Positions 34,377 to 42,548 of a stretch of 64,000 bases of DNA are shown piece after piece. Made by a program: the position numbers and the translations under genes. How positions within the stretch are numbered: the stretch's first letter is position 1; each line of letters opens with the position of its first letter. This DNA comes from GCA-2746795 sp964643965 (lineage in GTDB: Bacteria; Chloroflexota; Anaerolineae; Promineifilales; Promineifilaceae): positions 1 through 64,000 of the forward strand of contig CAZXVH010000005.1 of NCBI GenBank assembly GCA_964643965.1, written 5' to 3'. The notes beneath the pieces are model-generated. The model was not told where the DNA came from. It was given only the letters and a program-made list of their open reading frames with translations, and made no database searches.

Positions 34377-36425
34377 TTATTCGCTTGGCTCAATCAGCAG
34401 GTAGCCAGTCATTTCTAGATGCAATGCGGAGCAGAATTCGGTGCAGTAATATGAGAAGACGCCGTCTTTTGTGGCATCAAACTCAAATGTGACAGCTTCG
34501 CCCGGTTCAATACTGAGAGCGATATTGTAGTAAGGAATTGAGAAGCCATGGGTGGCATCATAAGCCCGTTCTACATTGGTAATATGCCAGATCACGTGAT
34601 CACCCTGTTTAATATTGACTCGTTCTGGGGTGAAGTGACTGCGAACGGCCGTCATCCAAACTTCAACCTCATTGCCATTCCGTTCCACCCGTTCTTCACC
34701 CAACTGTACGGCGTTCTCATCAACAGCGCCCGTGTGCGGATTCCAACCAACTTCTGGATATACTTCCCACGGATCCAGCTTGTCGGCCATGATGATTTGG
34801 GCGTAATGAGGCTCGCCGTCAGGAATAGGTAAGTCATACAAGACCGGCATGTTGGCGCCGCCTTGGCCAATATCTAGTAGTTGGAAGTTTTGGGGGAGCA
34901 ATGGGCCGACATTGGTAAAACGGTCAATGGCCCATTTGTTCATCGAAACGAGGTATTTCCCAAGCGGGTTTACCGTATCGCCACCGACTGTTGCCAGATG
35001 TCCCACATTGTACTGTACGGGCGTCTTTGTCACTAAAGTCCAATCTTCTTCTTCGTGCAGATCGGAGAAGTCACCACCCAATGTCCAGCGGGCAATGGCC
35101 GGTTCCAGGAATAGGCTGGTGTAAGCGTATCCTTTGTCATCATATTGGGTATGCAACGGGCCTAAACCCACTTCAACTTGTGCTTCAACAGCATCGTCAA
35201 AGTTGATAATCGGCACACCATAATCATCATATTCAAAATTGCCAGCAGCAATGGCGTCCTGAATTTTCTGGAAGCTGTAAATGCTCACATGGGGGTCTAA
35301 TTTACCGGAAACCGTCAGGAATTTACCATCGGGCGTCACGTCTACACCATGGGGGCTTTTCGGCTCAGGCACAAAGTAAAGCAGCCCTTCATCAATGGCA
35401 GTCTGCAAGGGGATAACGGCGAATCCTTTCACATCCTCTGTTTTGCCAGCGGCAGCGACTTCAATGGCTTTATCTTTGTTAATGACATGGAGGAGATCCA
35501 TATCATTTTGGGAGGCGCCGGCTTCAAAGGGCGGATTGCCATCTTCAACGCCACCTGTGGCGCGTTCGGTGTTGAAAGAATTGCAGAAAATCCACCCATC
35601 ACTGGCTAACTTACCGGCATCGCATAAATCTTGCCAATAGGGGGGCAGCTCAATAGCAAAGGAGGCGTCTTCGTCAATGCGGCCGGCTTCGCGGTCGAAT
35701 TTCCAGAAGGTGACCATGCCGCGATAATCTTCATTATAATCTTCAATGGAAGCATAATCCCAGCCTAATGGGGCTCCATATTGTCCCCCTTCAATGACCC
35801 ATTCGGTATCTGGCACAGCAAATGTGCCGCCATGATCACCGAGGGCGATGGGGTTCTTGACGATCTGTTTGGTTTCAAAATCTTTCAAGTCAATGACGGC
35901 CACACGGCCGTTTGATTTATCATTGATGAAAAGGTATTGGCCGTCGTAATCGCCATCGGTTTCGCTGAGGGCGGGATGATGGGTATCGCCCCAGGTGAGG
36001 TCACTGTCACCGGTATTGCCGCCGGCCAGCACTTCCATCGTGCCTTGGGCGCCATAGCCGTACCCTTGCCACGGTTCCGGTGTGAAAACGGCGATTTTTT
36101 TGATGATGCGCATGGAAGGCAGGCCAATAACGTATACTTGCCCATTATGACCACCGGAGGCAAACATGATGTATTCATCATGTACGCCGGAGGGCGTATA
36201 GGTTTTGAGAGCGGCGGCGATGTCGTCTGGAGTGAGGCCACGGGCTTCGGCGATAGCCATGGCATCGTTGGATACGCCAGTTGTACTAGTGGACGAGCTA
36301 TCTGTGGTTTGGGCGCCACTGCCATTGTCGTTACAACTGGCCATGATGCCGATCATCAAAATGAGCAAAATAACAACAATGCCAGTAATGACATTTCGAG
36401 ACATCCTATTTTCTTGTAGTTTCAT
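34377..36425 (-). CDS. nosZ: Nitrous oxide reductase, clade II (Sec-exported)
   Basis: A reductase of about 682 aa that converts N2O to N2 outside the membrane. The N-terminus (VITGIVVILLILMIGIMASC) is a Sec-type signal with possible lipobox rather than a Tat signal, the hallmark of clade II. The seven-bladed propeller supplies CuZ ligands (DTHHPALSE, KSPHGVDVTPDGKF). The C-terminal cupredoxin domain has the CuA motif CTEFCSALHLEM. AAGGAG lies 6 bases before the ATG at 36425, favouring it over the ATG at 36431. It is followed by a terminator, then the accessory genes. Confidence 0.96.
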   Translation of the reverse strand: MKLQENRMSRNVITGIVVILLILMIGIMASCNDNGSGAQTTDSSSTSTTGVSNDAMAIAEARGLTPDDIAAALKTYTPSGVHDEYIMFASGGHNGQVYVIGLPSMRIIKKIAVFTPEPWQGYGYGAQGTMEVLAGGNTGDSDLTWGDTHHPALSETDGDYDGQYLFINDKSNGRVAVIDLKDFETKQIVKNPIALGDHGGTFAVPDTEWVIEGGQYGAPLGWDYASIEDYNEDYRGMVTFWKFDREAGRIDEDASFAIELPPYWQDLCDAGKLASDGWIFCNSFNTERATGGVEDGNPPFEAGASQNDMDLLHVINKDKAIEVAAAGKTEDVKGFAVIPLQTAIDEGLLYFVPEPKSPHGVDVTPDGKFLTVSGKLDPHVSIYSFQKIQDAIAAGNFEYDDYGVPIINFDDAVEAQVEVGLGPLHTQYDDKGYAYTSLFLEPAIARWTLGGDFSDLHEEEDWTLVTKTPVQYNVGHLATVGGDTVNPLGKYLVSMNKWAIDRFTNVGPLLPQNFQLLDIGQGGANMPVLYDLPIPDGEPHYAQIIMADKLDPWEVYPEVGWNPHTGAVDENAVQLGEERVERNGNEVEVWMTAVRSHFTPERVNIKQGDHVIWHITNVERAYDATHGFSIPYYNIALSIEPGEAVTFEFDATKDGVFSYYCTEFCSALHLEMTGYLLIEPSE

Positions 36426-36525
36426 CTTCATCTCCTTGATTGAGGACTAAAATTGGGAATGGGTTCCATTTTGCGCGTGTGTTAACTTAACAGGCAAGAG
36501 TGTATAGTAAATGGAATATGACAAC

Positions 36526-36541
36526 TTTGCAAATTTGCAAA
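36526..36541. promoter_or_regulatory. Candidate Crp/Fnr-type operator upstream of nosZ
   Basis: TTTGCAAATTTGCAAA is a perfect 16-bp palindrome with two 5-bp half sites spaced by 6, the geometry of Crp/Fnr operators. It lies in the 150-bp gap between the Crp/Fnr regulator gene and nosZ. It is the best candidate site for control of the nos operon. Confidence 0.6.
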
Positions 36542-36575
36542 TCCACTCAATTGCCAGCAACAACCACTGTTTACC

Positions 36576-37271
36576 TTATTTACCTTCAGCGATGAGAACC
36601 AGATCATGCGCTTGGTGAATGGTGATACGTTTGTTTTGGGAATGAATGAAACCGCTTTGTTCCCATTTGCTTAAAATGCGGCTGACGTTGTAGATATTGG
36701 TGCCGGTCATTTCAGCCAGGTCTTGGCGGGAGAGAGTCATGTCGATAATAGTGCTTTCTTCTATGCGCTTACCAAACTGCCATGATAGACGGAGTAGGGT
36801 TTGGGCGATACGTTGTTCTACGCGCTGGGTCGCCATTTCTTGGTACCGATCTTGCAGCCAGGAGAAGCGATTGGCGATGATTTTCATGCCATTGAAGGCG
36901 ATTTGAGGGTACTGTAACATGAGATGTTGGATTGTTTCGGTATCCCAACTTAATGCCTGGCAATTTCCGATGGCTTCGGCCGAGGCCGGGTATTTCATGC
37001 TGCTAAGCGCGACGATGATGCCCAGACCATCACCGGGGCCAAAATGGTAGAGGATAACCTGGTTGCCACTGATATTTACCTGGGTGAGGCGGGCTTGGCC
37101 GCTGAGGAGGATGTAAAGCTGGTTGGCGGGTTCACCCTGGTGGAAGAAATAACTACTTTGCGCCACGAATTGAGGACGGCCGTTATCGACAAAATCTCTA
37201 CATCCCCCAGCATCAACATTGTGCAGCAAGGGGCAGCGTGTGACAATATTATAAATCTCTTGTTTTTGCAT
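36576..37271 (-). CDS. Crp/Fnr-family transcriptional regulator
   Basis: A protein of about 231 aa. An N-terminal cyclic-nucleotide-binding-like beta-barrel (YILLSGQARLTQVNISGNQVILYHF) is joined by a dimerisation helix to a C-terminal winged helix (LSRQDLAEMTGTNIYNVSRILSKWEQSG). It lacks the four-Cys FNR cluster spacing, although Cys residues occur at CPLLHN and AGGC, so oxygen sensing by a 4Fe-4S cluster is doubtful; a NO- or redox-responsive DNR/NnrR-like role is possible. It is directly upstream of nosZ. The start is uncertain: ATG 37271, or TTG 37304. Confidence 0.88.
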   Translation of the reverse strand: MQKQEIYNIVTRCPLLHNVDAGGCRDFVDNGRPQFVAQSSYFFHQGEPANQLYILLSGQARLTQVNISGNQVILYHFGPGDGLGIIVALSSMKYPASAEAIGNCQALSWDTETIQHLMLQYPQIAFNGMKIIANRFSWLQDRYQEMATQRVEQRIAQTLLRLSWQFGKRIEESTIIDMTLSRQDLAEMTGTNIYNVSRILSKWEQSGFIHSQNKRITIHQAHDLVLIAEGK

Positions 37272-37442
37272 AACGTACAAAATGGTTCCCCCATTCTCAT
37301 TCAATGATCAGGGATGATGAAGACGATTGTAACATGATTTAATAGAGTGGGCTTGAAAAATGAGGTGATAATGTGCAGCGATCTTATTGCCTTCTTTTAT
37401 AATAAAATTTTTGTAAATATTTGGCCCCTACATGAAAAATAC

Positions 37443-37471
37443 TTGACAAAGATAGATAAAAATAGGATAAA
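37443..37471 (+). promoter_or_regulatory. Promoter of the first DUF1269 gene
   Basis: TTGACA at 37443-37448 and GATAAA at 37466-37471 are separated by 17 bp, 66 bp upstream of the ATG at 37538. The surrounding 233-bp spacer otherwise contains only AT-rich sequence. Confidence 0.6.
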
Positions 37472-37537
37472 CTGTCGAATAACCCAGTGTTATAACTCTA
37501 TTTCAAAACTGTTTCTTAACTAACTAAGGAGATAAAT

Positions 37538-38056
37538 ATGAGTAATTTAGTCGTTCTTGCATTTAAGGATGAAAAAGGGGCCTTTGCCTTGCGTGACAAG
37601 CTGATCAGCTTGCAAAAGCAACATATTATTAGCCTGGAAGATGCTGCGGTTGTGGTGCGCAAGCAAGATGGCAAAGTTAAGGTAAAGCAGGTCAATAATC
37701 TGGCCGGCGCTGGCGCTTTAGGCGGCGCTTTCTGGGGTATGTTGATTGGTTTGCTGTTCTGGGCCCCCTGGTTGGGTCTGGCCATTGGCGCCGTAACGGG
37801 TGCGATTGCTGGTAAATATACCGACATTGGCGTTGACGACAAATTTATTAAGGAAGTTGGGGAACAGATTGAGCCGGGTCACTCCGCTTTGTTCTTGCTT
37901 GTTCAGAGCGCCACGCAAGACAAGGTATTGGAAGAAGTGAAAGATTTTGATGCCACTATCATCCAGACATCCTTATCTGAAGAACAAGAAGCGCAGCTCC
38001 GCGAAGTTTTCAGCGCCCACGATGGCGAGGACGAGGAAGAGGAAGAGGCTGCATAA
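37538..38056 (+). CDS. DUF1269 family membrane-associated protein
   Basis: A 172-aa protein of the DUF1269 family. A soluble N-terminal part (NLVVLAFKDEKGAFALRDKL, then EDAAVVVRKQDGKVKVKQ) precedes a Gly/Ala-rich hydrophobic hairpin (GALGGAFWGMLIGLLFWAPWLGLAIGAVTGAIAG) and a C-terminal regulatory-like domain with an acidic tail (EDEEEEEAA). Function is unknown; members are often stress-induced. AAGGAG precedes the ATG and a strong terminator follows. A paralogue lies at 39518-40015. Confidence 0.9.
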   Translation: MSNLVVLAFKDEKGAFALRDKLISLQKQHIISLEDAAVVVRKQDGKVKVKQVNNLAGAGALGGAFWGMLIGLLFWAPWLGLAIGAVTGAIAGKYTDIGVDDKFIKEVGEQIEPGHSALFLLVQSATQDKVLEEVKDFDATIIQTSLSEEQEAQLREVFSAHDGEDEEEEEAA

Positions 38057-38085
38057 GGCTTTCGCCCGATAAAATTATAAATTAG

Positions 38086-38118
38086 AAAAAGAGCGACCAT
38101 ATTGGTCGCTCTTTTTTT
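38086..38118 (+). terminator. Intrinsic terminator after DUF1269 gene
   Basis: AAAAAGAGCGACCA and TGGTCGCTCTTTTTTT form a stem around TAT. This is a textbook terminator 30 bp beyond the stop codon. Confidence 0.92.
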
Positions 38119-38193
38119 GCCTGATTTTCAATGATATGCGTCTCAGGGCCGGCCGTGTTAAGTGTAGGAGACGGAGTTCATAAAAAGAGAGCG

Positions 38194-38730
38194 TTATTTC
38201 TTCTTTTTGGAATTACCTTTATCCTCTTTTTTCCTTTTACTTGATTTTCCCTCTTTTATCTTCTTGTTTTTATCTTTGCCAGGTTTGTTACTTTTCTTTT
38301 TGCCCTTACTTTCTTTTTTAGTTTTCTTTTTCTTGCCGATTTTCTTAGTTTTGGCTTTTGATTCCTCTTTTTTCGTGCGCTTCTTCTCTTTTTTGGCGGG
38401 CGGAACCTGGTCGCTGAGTTCGGTAACGGCCGTTTCCACCACAAGCTCGTCCTTCTCCCGCTCCCCTTCAGATGGCGTCTCACCTTCTGCTGCCAGCAGA
38501 TCAGCGGGGAAAATGGCCAATCCGGTTTTGCCATATCGCCTAAACCAATAACGTACCTGGGTCGGGCGCAAACCGGAAAAAGCGCTGGCTTCTTCATCGG
38601 TTTTGCCTTCGTTTAAGGCCAGGAGTGCTTGGGCGCGTTGACTATAGGGCGTTTCTCTCTGGCTGATACGGTTCAAGGTGAGTTGCGCTTCTGTGGTTAA
38701 CAAGGGGCTGACTTTATTTTGTTCACTCAT
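38194..38730 (-). CDS. HTH protein with long Lys-rich tail (histone H1-like)
   Basis: A 178-aa protein in two parts. Residues 1-75 form a helix-turn-helix resembling the N-terminus of IS630-type transposases (QRAQALLALNEGKTDEEASA, then LRPTQVRYWFRRYG). The last 70 or so residues are almost entirely Lys, Ser, Glu and Gly (AKKEKKRTKKEESKAKTKK and onward), like eukaryotic H1 or bacterial AlgP/Hc tails. It probably binds DNA nonspecifically through the tail, perhaps as a nucleoid protein. It lies between DUF1269 and HdeD stress genes. Confidence 0.75.
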   Translation of the reverse strand: MSEQNKVSPLLTTEAQLTLNRISQRETPYSQRAQALLALNEGKTDEEASAFSGLRPTQVRYWFRRYGKTGLAIFPADLLAAEGETPSEGEREKDELVVETAVTELSDQVPPAKKEKKRTKKEESKAKTKKIGKKKKTKKESKGKKKSNKPGKDKNKKIKEGKSSKRKKEDKGNSKKKK

Positions 38731-38916
38731 CTTATCCTCCTGGAAAGATAAACAATTTTTTGATATATGTTGGCGCAGGCCGTCGGGATGTAGGCGTCAC
38801 CAGCTGCTACGCTGTCTAATTGTATATGAAAATCTGGTTTCGGGAGAAACGGCCGTTAATGCCACATTTTTCGCCAGAGAAAAAGAAAGAGGGTCGGCGA
38901 AAAAAGAGAATAAAAA

Positions 38917-38944
38917 AGGTGGGATACCCATGGCATCCCACCTT
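38917..38944 (-). terminator. Terminator of the DUF1269-HdeD operon
   Basis: AAGGTGGGAT and ATCCCACCTT form a 10-bp stem around ACCCATGGC. On the minus strand it is followed by TTTTTTATTC, so it ends the operon that contains the HdeD-family gene. Confidence 0.88.
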
Positions 38945-38983
38945 AAAACGCTCCGGTGAAAATAGACAGATTGCTTTAAAATA

Positions 38984-39508
38984 TTAACGCAATCTGAAGG
39001 CCGAAACAATTGCCATAATACCACCGGCAATGCCGAAAATACCAAGTACCCAGGGTAAAGAGAAGGTGGCAATCCAAACATTGCTGAGCAGGATAATGCC
39101 GAACAGTATGCTGATAGCGCCTAGAATAGCGGCGCCCCAACCAGCCCCTTTAAAAGCCTGGAAGACGCCAACAGCGCTATACACAATCCCCTGGATACCC
39201 AGGATGATAATGAGAACGCTGCCCACAACCAGAGGACTCCACAACGGATTATCGAGGACAATGATACCGGCGATAATGCCCAAGATACCGGCGAATAACT
39301 TCCAACCCCAGGCCGTATGGTCGATAAAGATGCTGATAATTTGGAAAATACCGGCGATGAGCCAGTAAAGACCTAAGATCCGTACCACACCAATGCTTGT
39401 CTGGGCCGGATTTGTCAGCAGCAGAAAGCCGATAACAAGCAGGGCAATACCTTCTAAAAGGACCAGCCACCAGGGAATTCCTACTTTTTCTTGTGTTACT
39501 GTTGTCAT
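38984..39508 (-). CDS. HdeD/DUF308 family membrane protein
   Basis: A 174-aa protein with six transmembrane helices in three repeats of the DUF308 pattern (IALLVIGFLLLTNP, GWKLFAGILGIIAGIIVLDNP, LGAISILFGIILLSN), each ending in a short NP/SN turn. HdeD of E. coli gives acid resistance at high cell density; here the role is inferred only from family. It lies 9 bp downstream of the second DUF1269 gene and is co-transcribed with it. Confidence 0.9.
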   Translation of the reverse strand: MTTVTQEKVGIPWWLVLLEGIALLVIGFLLLTNPAQTSIGVVRILGLYWLIAGIFQIISIFIDHTAWGWKLFAGILGIIAGIIVLDNPLWSPLVVGSVLIIILGIQGIVYSAVGVFQAFKGAGWGAAILGAISILFGIILLSNVWIATFSLPWVLGIFGIAGGIMAIVSAFRLR

Positions 39509-39517
39509 CTTAATTCC

Positions 39518-40015
39518 TTATTCTTCTTCTTCGTGGGCGCTGAACGTATCCCGTAATTTTGCTTCATCTTCCGCAGAAAGTGAAGTTTGCAAAACTGTGG
39601 CGTCAAATTTGGACAATCGCGGCAAAACCTTATCGGCCGTCGCGCTGTGGATGAGTAAGAAGAGGGCAGAATGGCCTGGTTCAATGGTGCTGCCCACTTG
39701 TTTGATGAATTTGTCATCTACGCCAATATCCGTGAACTTGCCGCCAATAGCCCCGCCCAATGCGCCCGCAGCCAGACCCAACCAGGGCATAAAGAACAAC
39801 AAACCAATCAACATGCCCCAGAAAGCGCCGCCTAAAGCGCCAGCGCCAACCAGGCTGGTTGCCTGCTTCACCTTAACTTTGCCATCTTGCTTGCGGATAA
39901 CAACGGCCGCATCTTCCAATTCGATAAGATGCTCTTTCTGCATCTTGACCAGGGCGTCACGCATTTCTGTTGCGCCCGTGCTGGTATCGAATGCGAATAC
40001 AACTAAATCACTCAT
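39518..40015 (-). CDS. DUF1269 family protein (paralogue)
   Basis: A 165-aa paralogue of the protein at 37538-38056, about 60-65% identical by eye. It shares EDAAVVIRKQDGKVKVKQ, GALGGAFWGMLIGLLF and KYTDIGVDDKFIK-like segments (here KFTDIGVDDKFIKQVG). It ends in an acidic tail (SAHEEEE). The two paralogues are on opposite strands flanking the Lys-tailed protein and HdeD, which suggests a local duplication with inversion. Confidence 0.9.
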   Translation of the reverse strand: MSDLVVFAFDTSTGATEMRDALVKMQKEHLIELEDAAVVIRKQDGKVKVKQATSLVGAGALGGAFWGMLIGLLFFMPWLGLAAGALGGAIGGKFTDIGVDDKFIKQVGSTIEPGHSALFLLIHSATADKVLPRLSKFDATVLQTSLSAEDEAKLRDTFSAHEEEE

Positions 40016-40207
40016 GTTTTCCTCCTATATTTGTTAGAAATGAAAATAGATTTTGAGACTTTGGATTGTCCGGCTGTTAAAAATAGGCCGCTAAAATATA
40101 ATGATTTGAAACAATTTGAGACCGGATAAGTTACGACCTGTTTGTATTATACGCCAGATTAGAAAATCGGAAAAAAGAAAATTTGACTGAATTCCTTTGC
40201 TGATCCG

Positions 40208-40244
40208 TTGGCAAAAGCGGTTTGACATGCTAAAATATAGAACA
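40208..40244 (+). promoter_or_regulatory. Leaderless promoter of the M23 peptidase gene
   Basis: TTGGCA at 40208-40213 and TAAAAT at 40231-40236 are 17 bp apart, with an upstream TG giving an extended -10. The ATG at 40244 is 7 bp beyond the -10, so the transcript should start at the ATG. No Shine-Dalgarno is present. Confidence 0.6.
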
Positions 40245-40960
40245 TGAGTGCTAATTCCGAGATGCTGACTTTTAATGATGATTTCTTTACCAATCTTTAT
40301 CCGGCAGATGAAGCATGGCAAGATGAGCAATACTCATACCCTTATGACGCTGGAGTTGGCATTGTACACCCGAGAAACCAGCTTAACCCGCCCCTGATAT
40401 TAATAGGGGCGGTGGTTATGTTGGCCGTTTTATTTGCATGGGCGGTTTCCTCAATAAAGTTTCAGCCGGCCGCACAAACTAATGATGGTACAGTAGAAGT
40501 AGATACAGTAGATACACCCGCAGAAACAGAACCGGCCGCATTAACGGCTGTCGCCCTGACCTTTGTCGCCCCATATAAAGAGTACGCCATCACGCAAGGT
40601 CCGCATGGTATGTCATACGGGCATTACGCTATCGACATCGCTGCCGGCCGGGGCGCGGAAATTACGTCCCCTATCAATGGCGCGGTGACGCAGTTATATG
40701 TGGATGAATATGGCAACCCCACGCTTGTTATTGAAAACGAAGTGTATGCCGTGACTTTTTTGCATGGGGATTACAGCGTGGCCGTGGGGGATGTGCTGAA
40801 AGTGGGGCAGCCTATTGGGGTGGAGAGTAATAAAGGGTACACGATGGATATGGCCGGTAATCTTTGTTACAACCGGGAATGGTGTGGCAATCACACGCAT
40901 CTCAATGTGTATGACAAACGTATCTTCTCAAATGTCAATCCACTTGATCTGTTTGGCTAA
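40244..40960 (+). CDS. Membrane-anchored M23 (LytM) family peptidase-like protein
   Basis: A 238-aa type II membrane protein with a 50-residue cytoplasmic N-terminus, one transmembrane helix (LILIGAVVMLAVLFAWAV) and an extracellular M23 domain. Zn-binding motifs are HYAIDIA (HxxxD) and HTHLNVYD (HxH). M23 enzymes cut peptidoglycan cross-bridges; some lacking a ligand are regulatory. Here all three ligand positions appear present. It converges with, and overlaps by 4 bp, the CAP-LysM gene. Confidence 0.85.
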   Translation: MSANSEMLTFNDDFFTNLYPADEAWQDEQYSYPYDAGVGIVHPRNQLNPPLILIGAVVMLAVLFAWAVSSIKFQPAAQTNDGTVEVDTVDTPAETEPAALTAVALTFVAPYKEYAITQGPHGMSYGHYAIDIAAGRGAEITSPINGAVTQLYVDEYGNPTLVIENEVYAVTFLHGDYSVAVGDVLKVGQPIGVESNKGYTMDMAGNLCYNREWCGNHTHLNVYDKRIFSNVNPLDLFG

Positions 40961-42300
40961 TCTTTGCGGAAATAAACAAGACCAACAAGCGCAATCATCA
41001 CTAAGCCCACGCCAAAGGCCATGGCCCCAATGCCAAACATATTGGCTATATCGGATGGGGCTGAAGCGGATGCAGGGGTAGCGCTGACGGCCGTTTTCGG
41101 CAAAGGTGTGCGTGAAGGCATCTGTTGTGCGGGGGTAGGAAACGGGCTGCTGGGCATGAGAACGGCCGTTTCTGCCAAAACCGGCGTCGACGTAGGGGGT
41201 GGGGTGGGCGTGACTGTTGGCGTGGGCGAGACAATTACGATTTGATCGCCAATGCCCAGGAATGAATCCTCAGTCAAGCCATTATAAGCCAGTAAATCTG
41301 CTAACGACAGATTGTAGCGGGCGGCAATGCTCCAAAAAGAATCCCCACTTTCTACAATATGCGCCAACTGCGGCGTAGGCGTGGGTGGCGGCGCTTCGCC
41401 GGGAACCAGCCTGATTTTGACTTCATCTCCCGGTTGCAGCATCTCATCTTCCGCCATGCCGTTATACCAGAGGAAATCCGCCAGACTGATATGATACCAG
41501 GCGGCAATGCTCCAGGCGTTGTCCCCCGCTCGTACAATGTGGTGGACGGGCGGGGTGGGTGTGGGCGGCGGTTCCGCCCCCTCTGCCAGGCGAATGATCA
41601 GTTCATCCCCTGGTTGAATCACCGAATCTTCTGTCAGCCCGTTATAAAGCATGATCTCCCAAATAGGCACTTCATAACGGGCGGAGATGGCCCACAAGGT
41701 ATGGCCGTCGCCCAGCACATGCACGATGGAGCCATCTTCCCGCGGGGCATTGGTGGTAATCGGCTCCACAAAGAAGGGGATGTCCAGGTAAGTGACGGTT
41801 TCTTCGCGCTGCGGCGTTTCCGGCGGGATATAGGAAGGGTAGCCCACCACCAGCACATAAAAATTCTGGTCATGTCCCTGGGCGAACCCGACGCCCGCCT
41901 GGGTGTGTTTGTTGGAGATCATGGTGGCAAAATGCACGGAACTGTTGCGCCACCAGGTGACGCCCCCACCAGGAGCCAGCTTGGTGCCGCCCACGATATT
42001 TTCCGAAACATAACCGGGGTAGCCAGCCTGGTTGGCCCGGATTTGAGGTGTGGAACCGCCAGCGCCGGTGTGACTGTAAACGGCCGTTTCTGCCATCCAA
42101 TTGGCGTGGGCTTGAGCGGCGGCGGCTAATTGGGCGTTGTAGGTGAAACCGGGCAGCCCGTAAGAGGCGCGTAGTTGGTTGACCAGGGTGAGGATATCAG
42201 AGGTCGGAGATTGGGCGAAAACGGCCGTTTCCGGCTTGCTCATCCCCACGGCCAACAGCATGATCACCCACACGATCCCCATGACAATTTTGCGTTGCAT
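40957..42300 (-). CDS. Secreted CAP-domain protein with three LysM repeats
   Basis: A 447-aa exported protein. A signal peptide (IVWVIMLLAVGMS...VFA) is followed by a CAP/SCP domain (TLVNQLRASYGLPGFTYNAQ, AQAHANWMA, YSHTGAGG and GVGFAQG). Three LysM modules follow at about 190-360 (HTLWAISARYEVPIWEIMLYN, NAWSIAAWYHISLADFLWYN, SFWSIAARYNLSLADLLAYN), joined by PPPTPTP linkers. A C-terminal membrane helix and FRKD tail end it. LysM binds peptidoglycan; the CAP domain role is unknown. Three AACGGCCGTT words fall in its coding region. Confidence 0.9.
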   Translation of the reverse strand: MQRKIVMGIVWVIMLLAVGMSKPETAVFAQSPTSDILTLVNQLRASYGLPGFTYNAQLAAAAQAHANWMAETAVYSHTGAGGSTPQIRANQAGYPGYVSENIVGGTKLAPGGGVTWWRNSSVHFATMISNKHTQAGVGFAQGHDQNFYVLVVGYPSYIPPETPQREETVTYLDIPFFVEPITTNAPREDGSIVHVLGDGHTLWAISARYEVPIWEIMLYNGLTEDSVIQPGDELIIRLAEGAEPPPTPTPPVHHIVRAGDNAWSIAAWYHISLADFLWYNGMAEDEMLQPGDEVKIRLVPGEAPPPTPTPQLAHIVESGDSFWSIAARYNLSLADLLAYNGLTEDSFLGIGDQIVIVSPTPTVTPTPPPTSTPVLAETAVLMPSSPFPTPAQQMPSRTPLPKTAVSATPASASAPSDIANMFGIGAMAFGVGLVMIALVGLVYFRKD

Positions 42301-42391
42301 AACGGAGAACTATATCAAGAACAGGGCGGCTGTCCAGATTTCCCGGAGCCGCGTTTATCAAATACCCAGAAAAAATTTGGCGCAAGCTTGC

Positions 42392-42522
42392 TTGACAAGC
42401 CTGATTTTTCTGTGCTAGACTGCTGGCAGGCTAGACTGTTATTTTGTCTATGAAAAGTGTGTTCTTCGAGGAGAAGGAGTTTTACTAAAGGCGCGGTGTG
42501 GTTAACCACCGCGCCTTTTTGG
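42392..42522 (+). ncRNA. Possible small RNA or leader with its own promoter and terminator
   Basis: TTGACA at 42392-42397 and TAGACT at 42416-42421 (18-bp spacer) form a promoter. About 65 bp later a strong terminator pairs GGCGCGGTG with CACCGCGCC (42490-42516), followed by TTTTT. The transcript would be about 95 nt. It contains GAGGAGAAGGAG and a 12-codon frame MKSVFFEEKEFY (42450-42488). No + strand gene follows, so it looks like an independent sRNA; the direct repeat GCTAGACTG flanks the start site. Confidence 0.5.
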
Positions 42523-42548
42523 TTCTTGGGGATGGGTAGAGGCAGCGT

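Noticed and set aside
38678..38959. 93-aa + strand ORF between the Lys-tailed gene and the HdeD gene
   Set aside because: It crosses a terminator hairpin and the antisense of a gene start, with no family or ribosome binding site.
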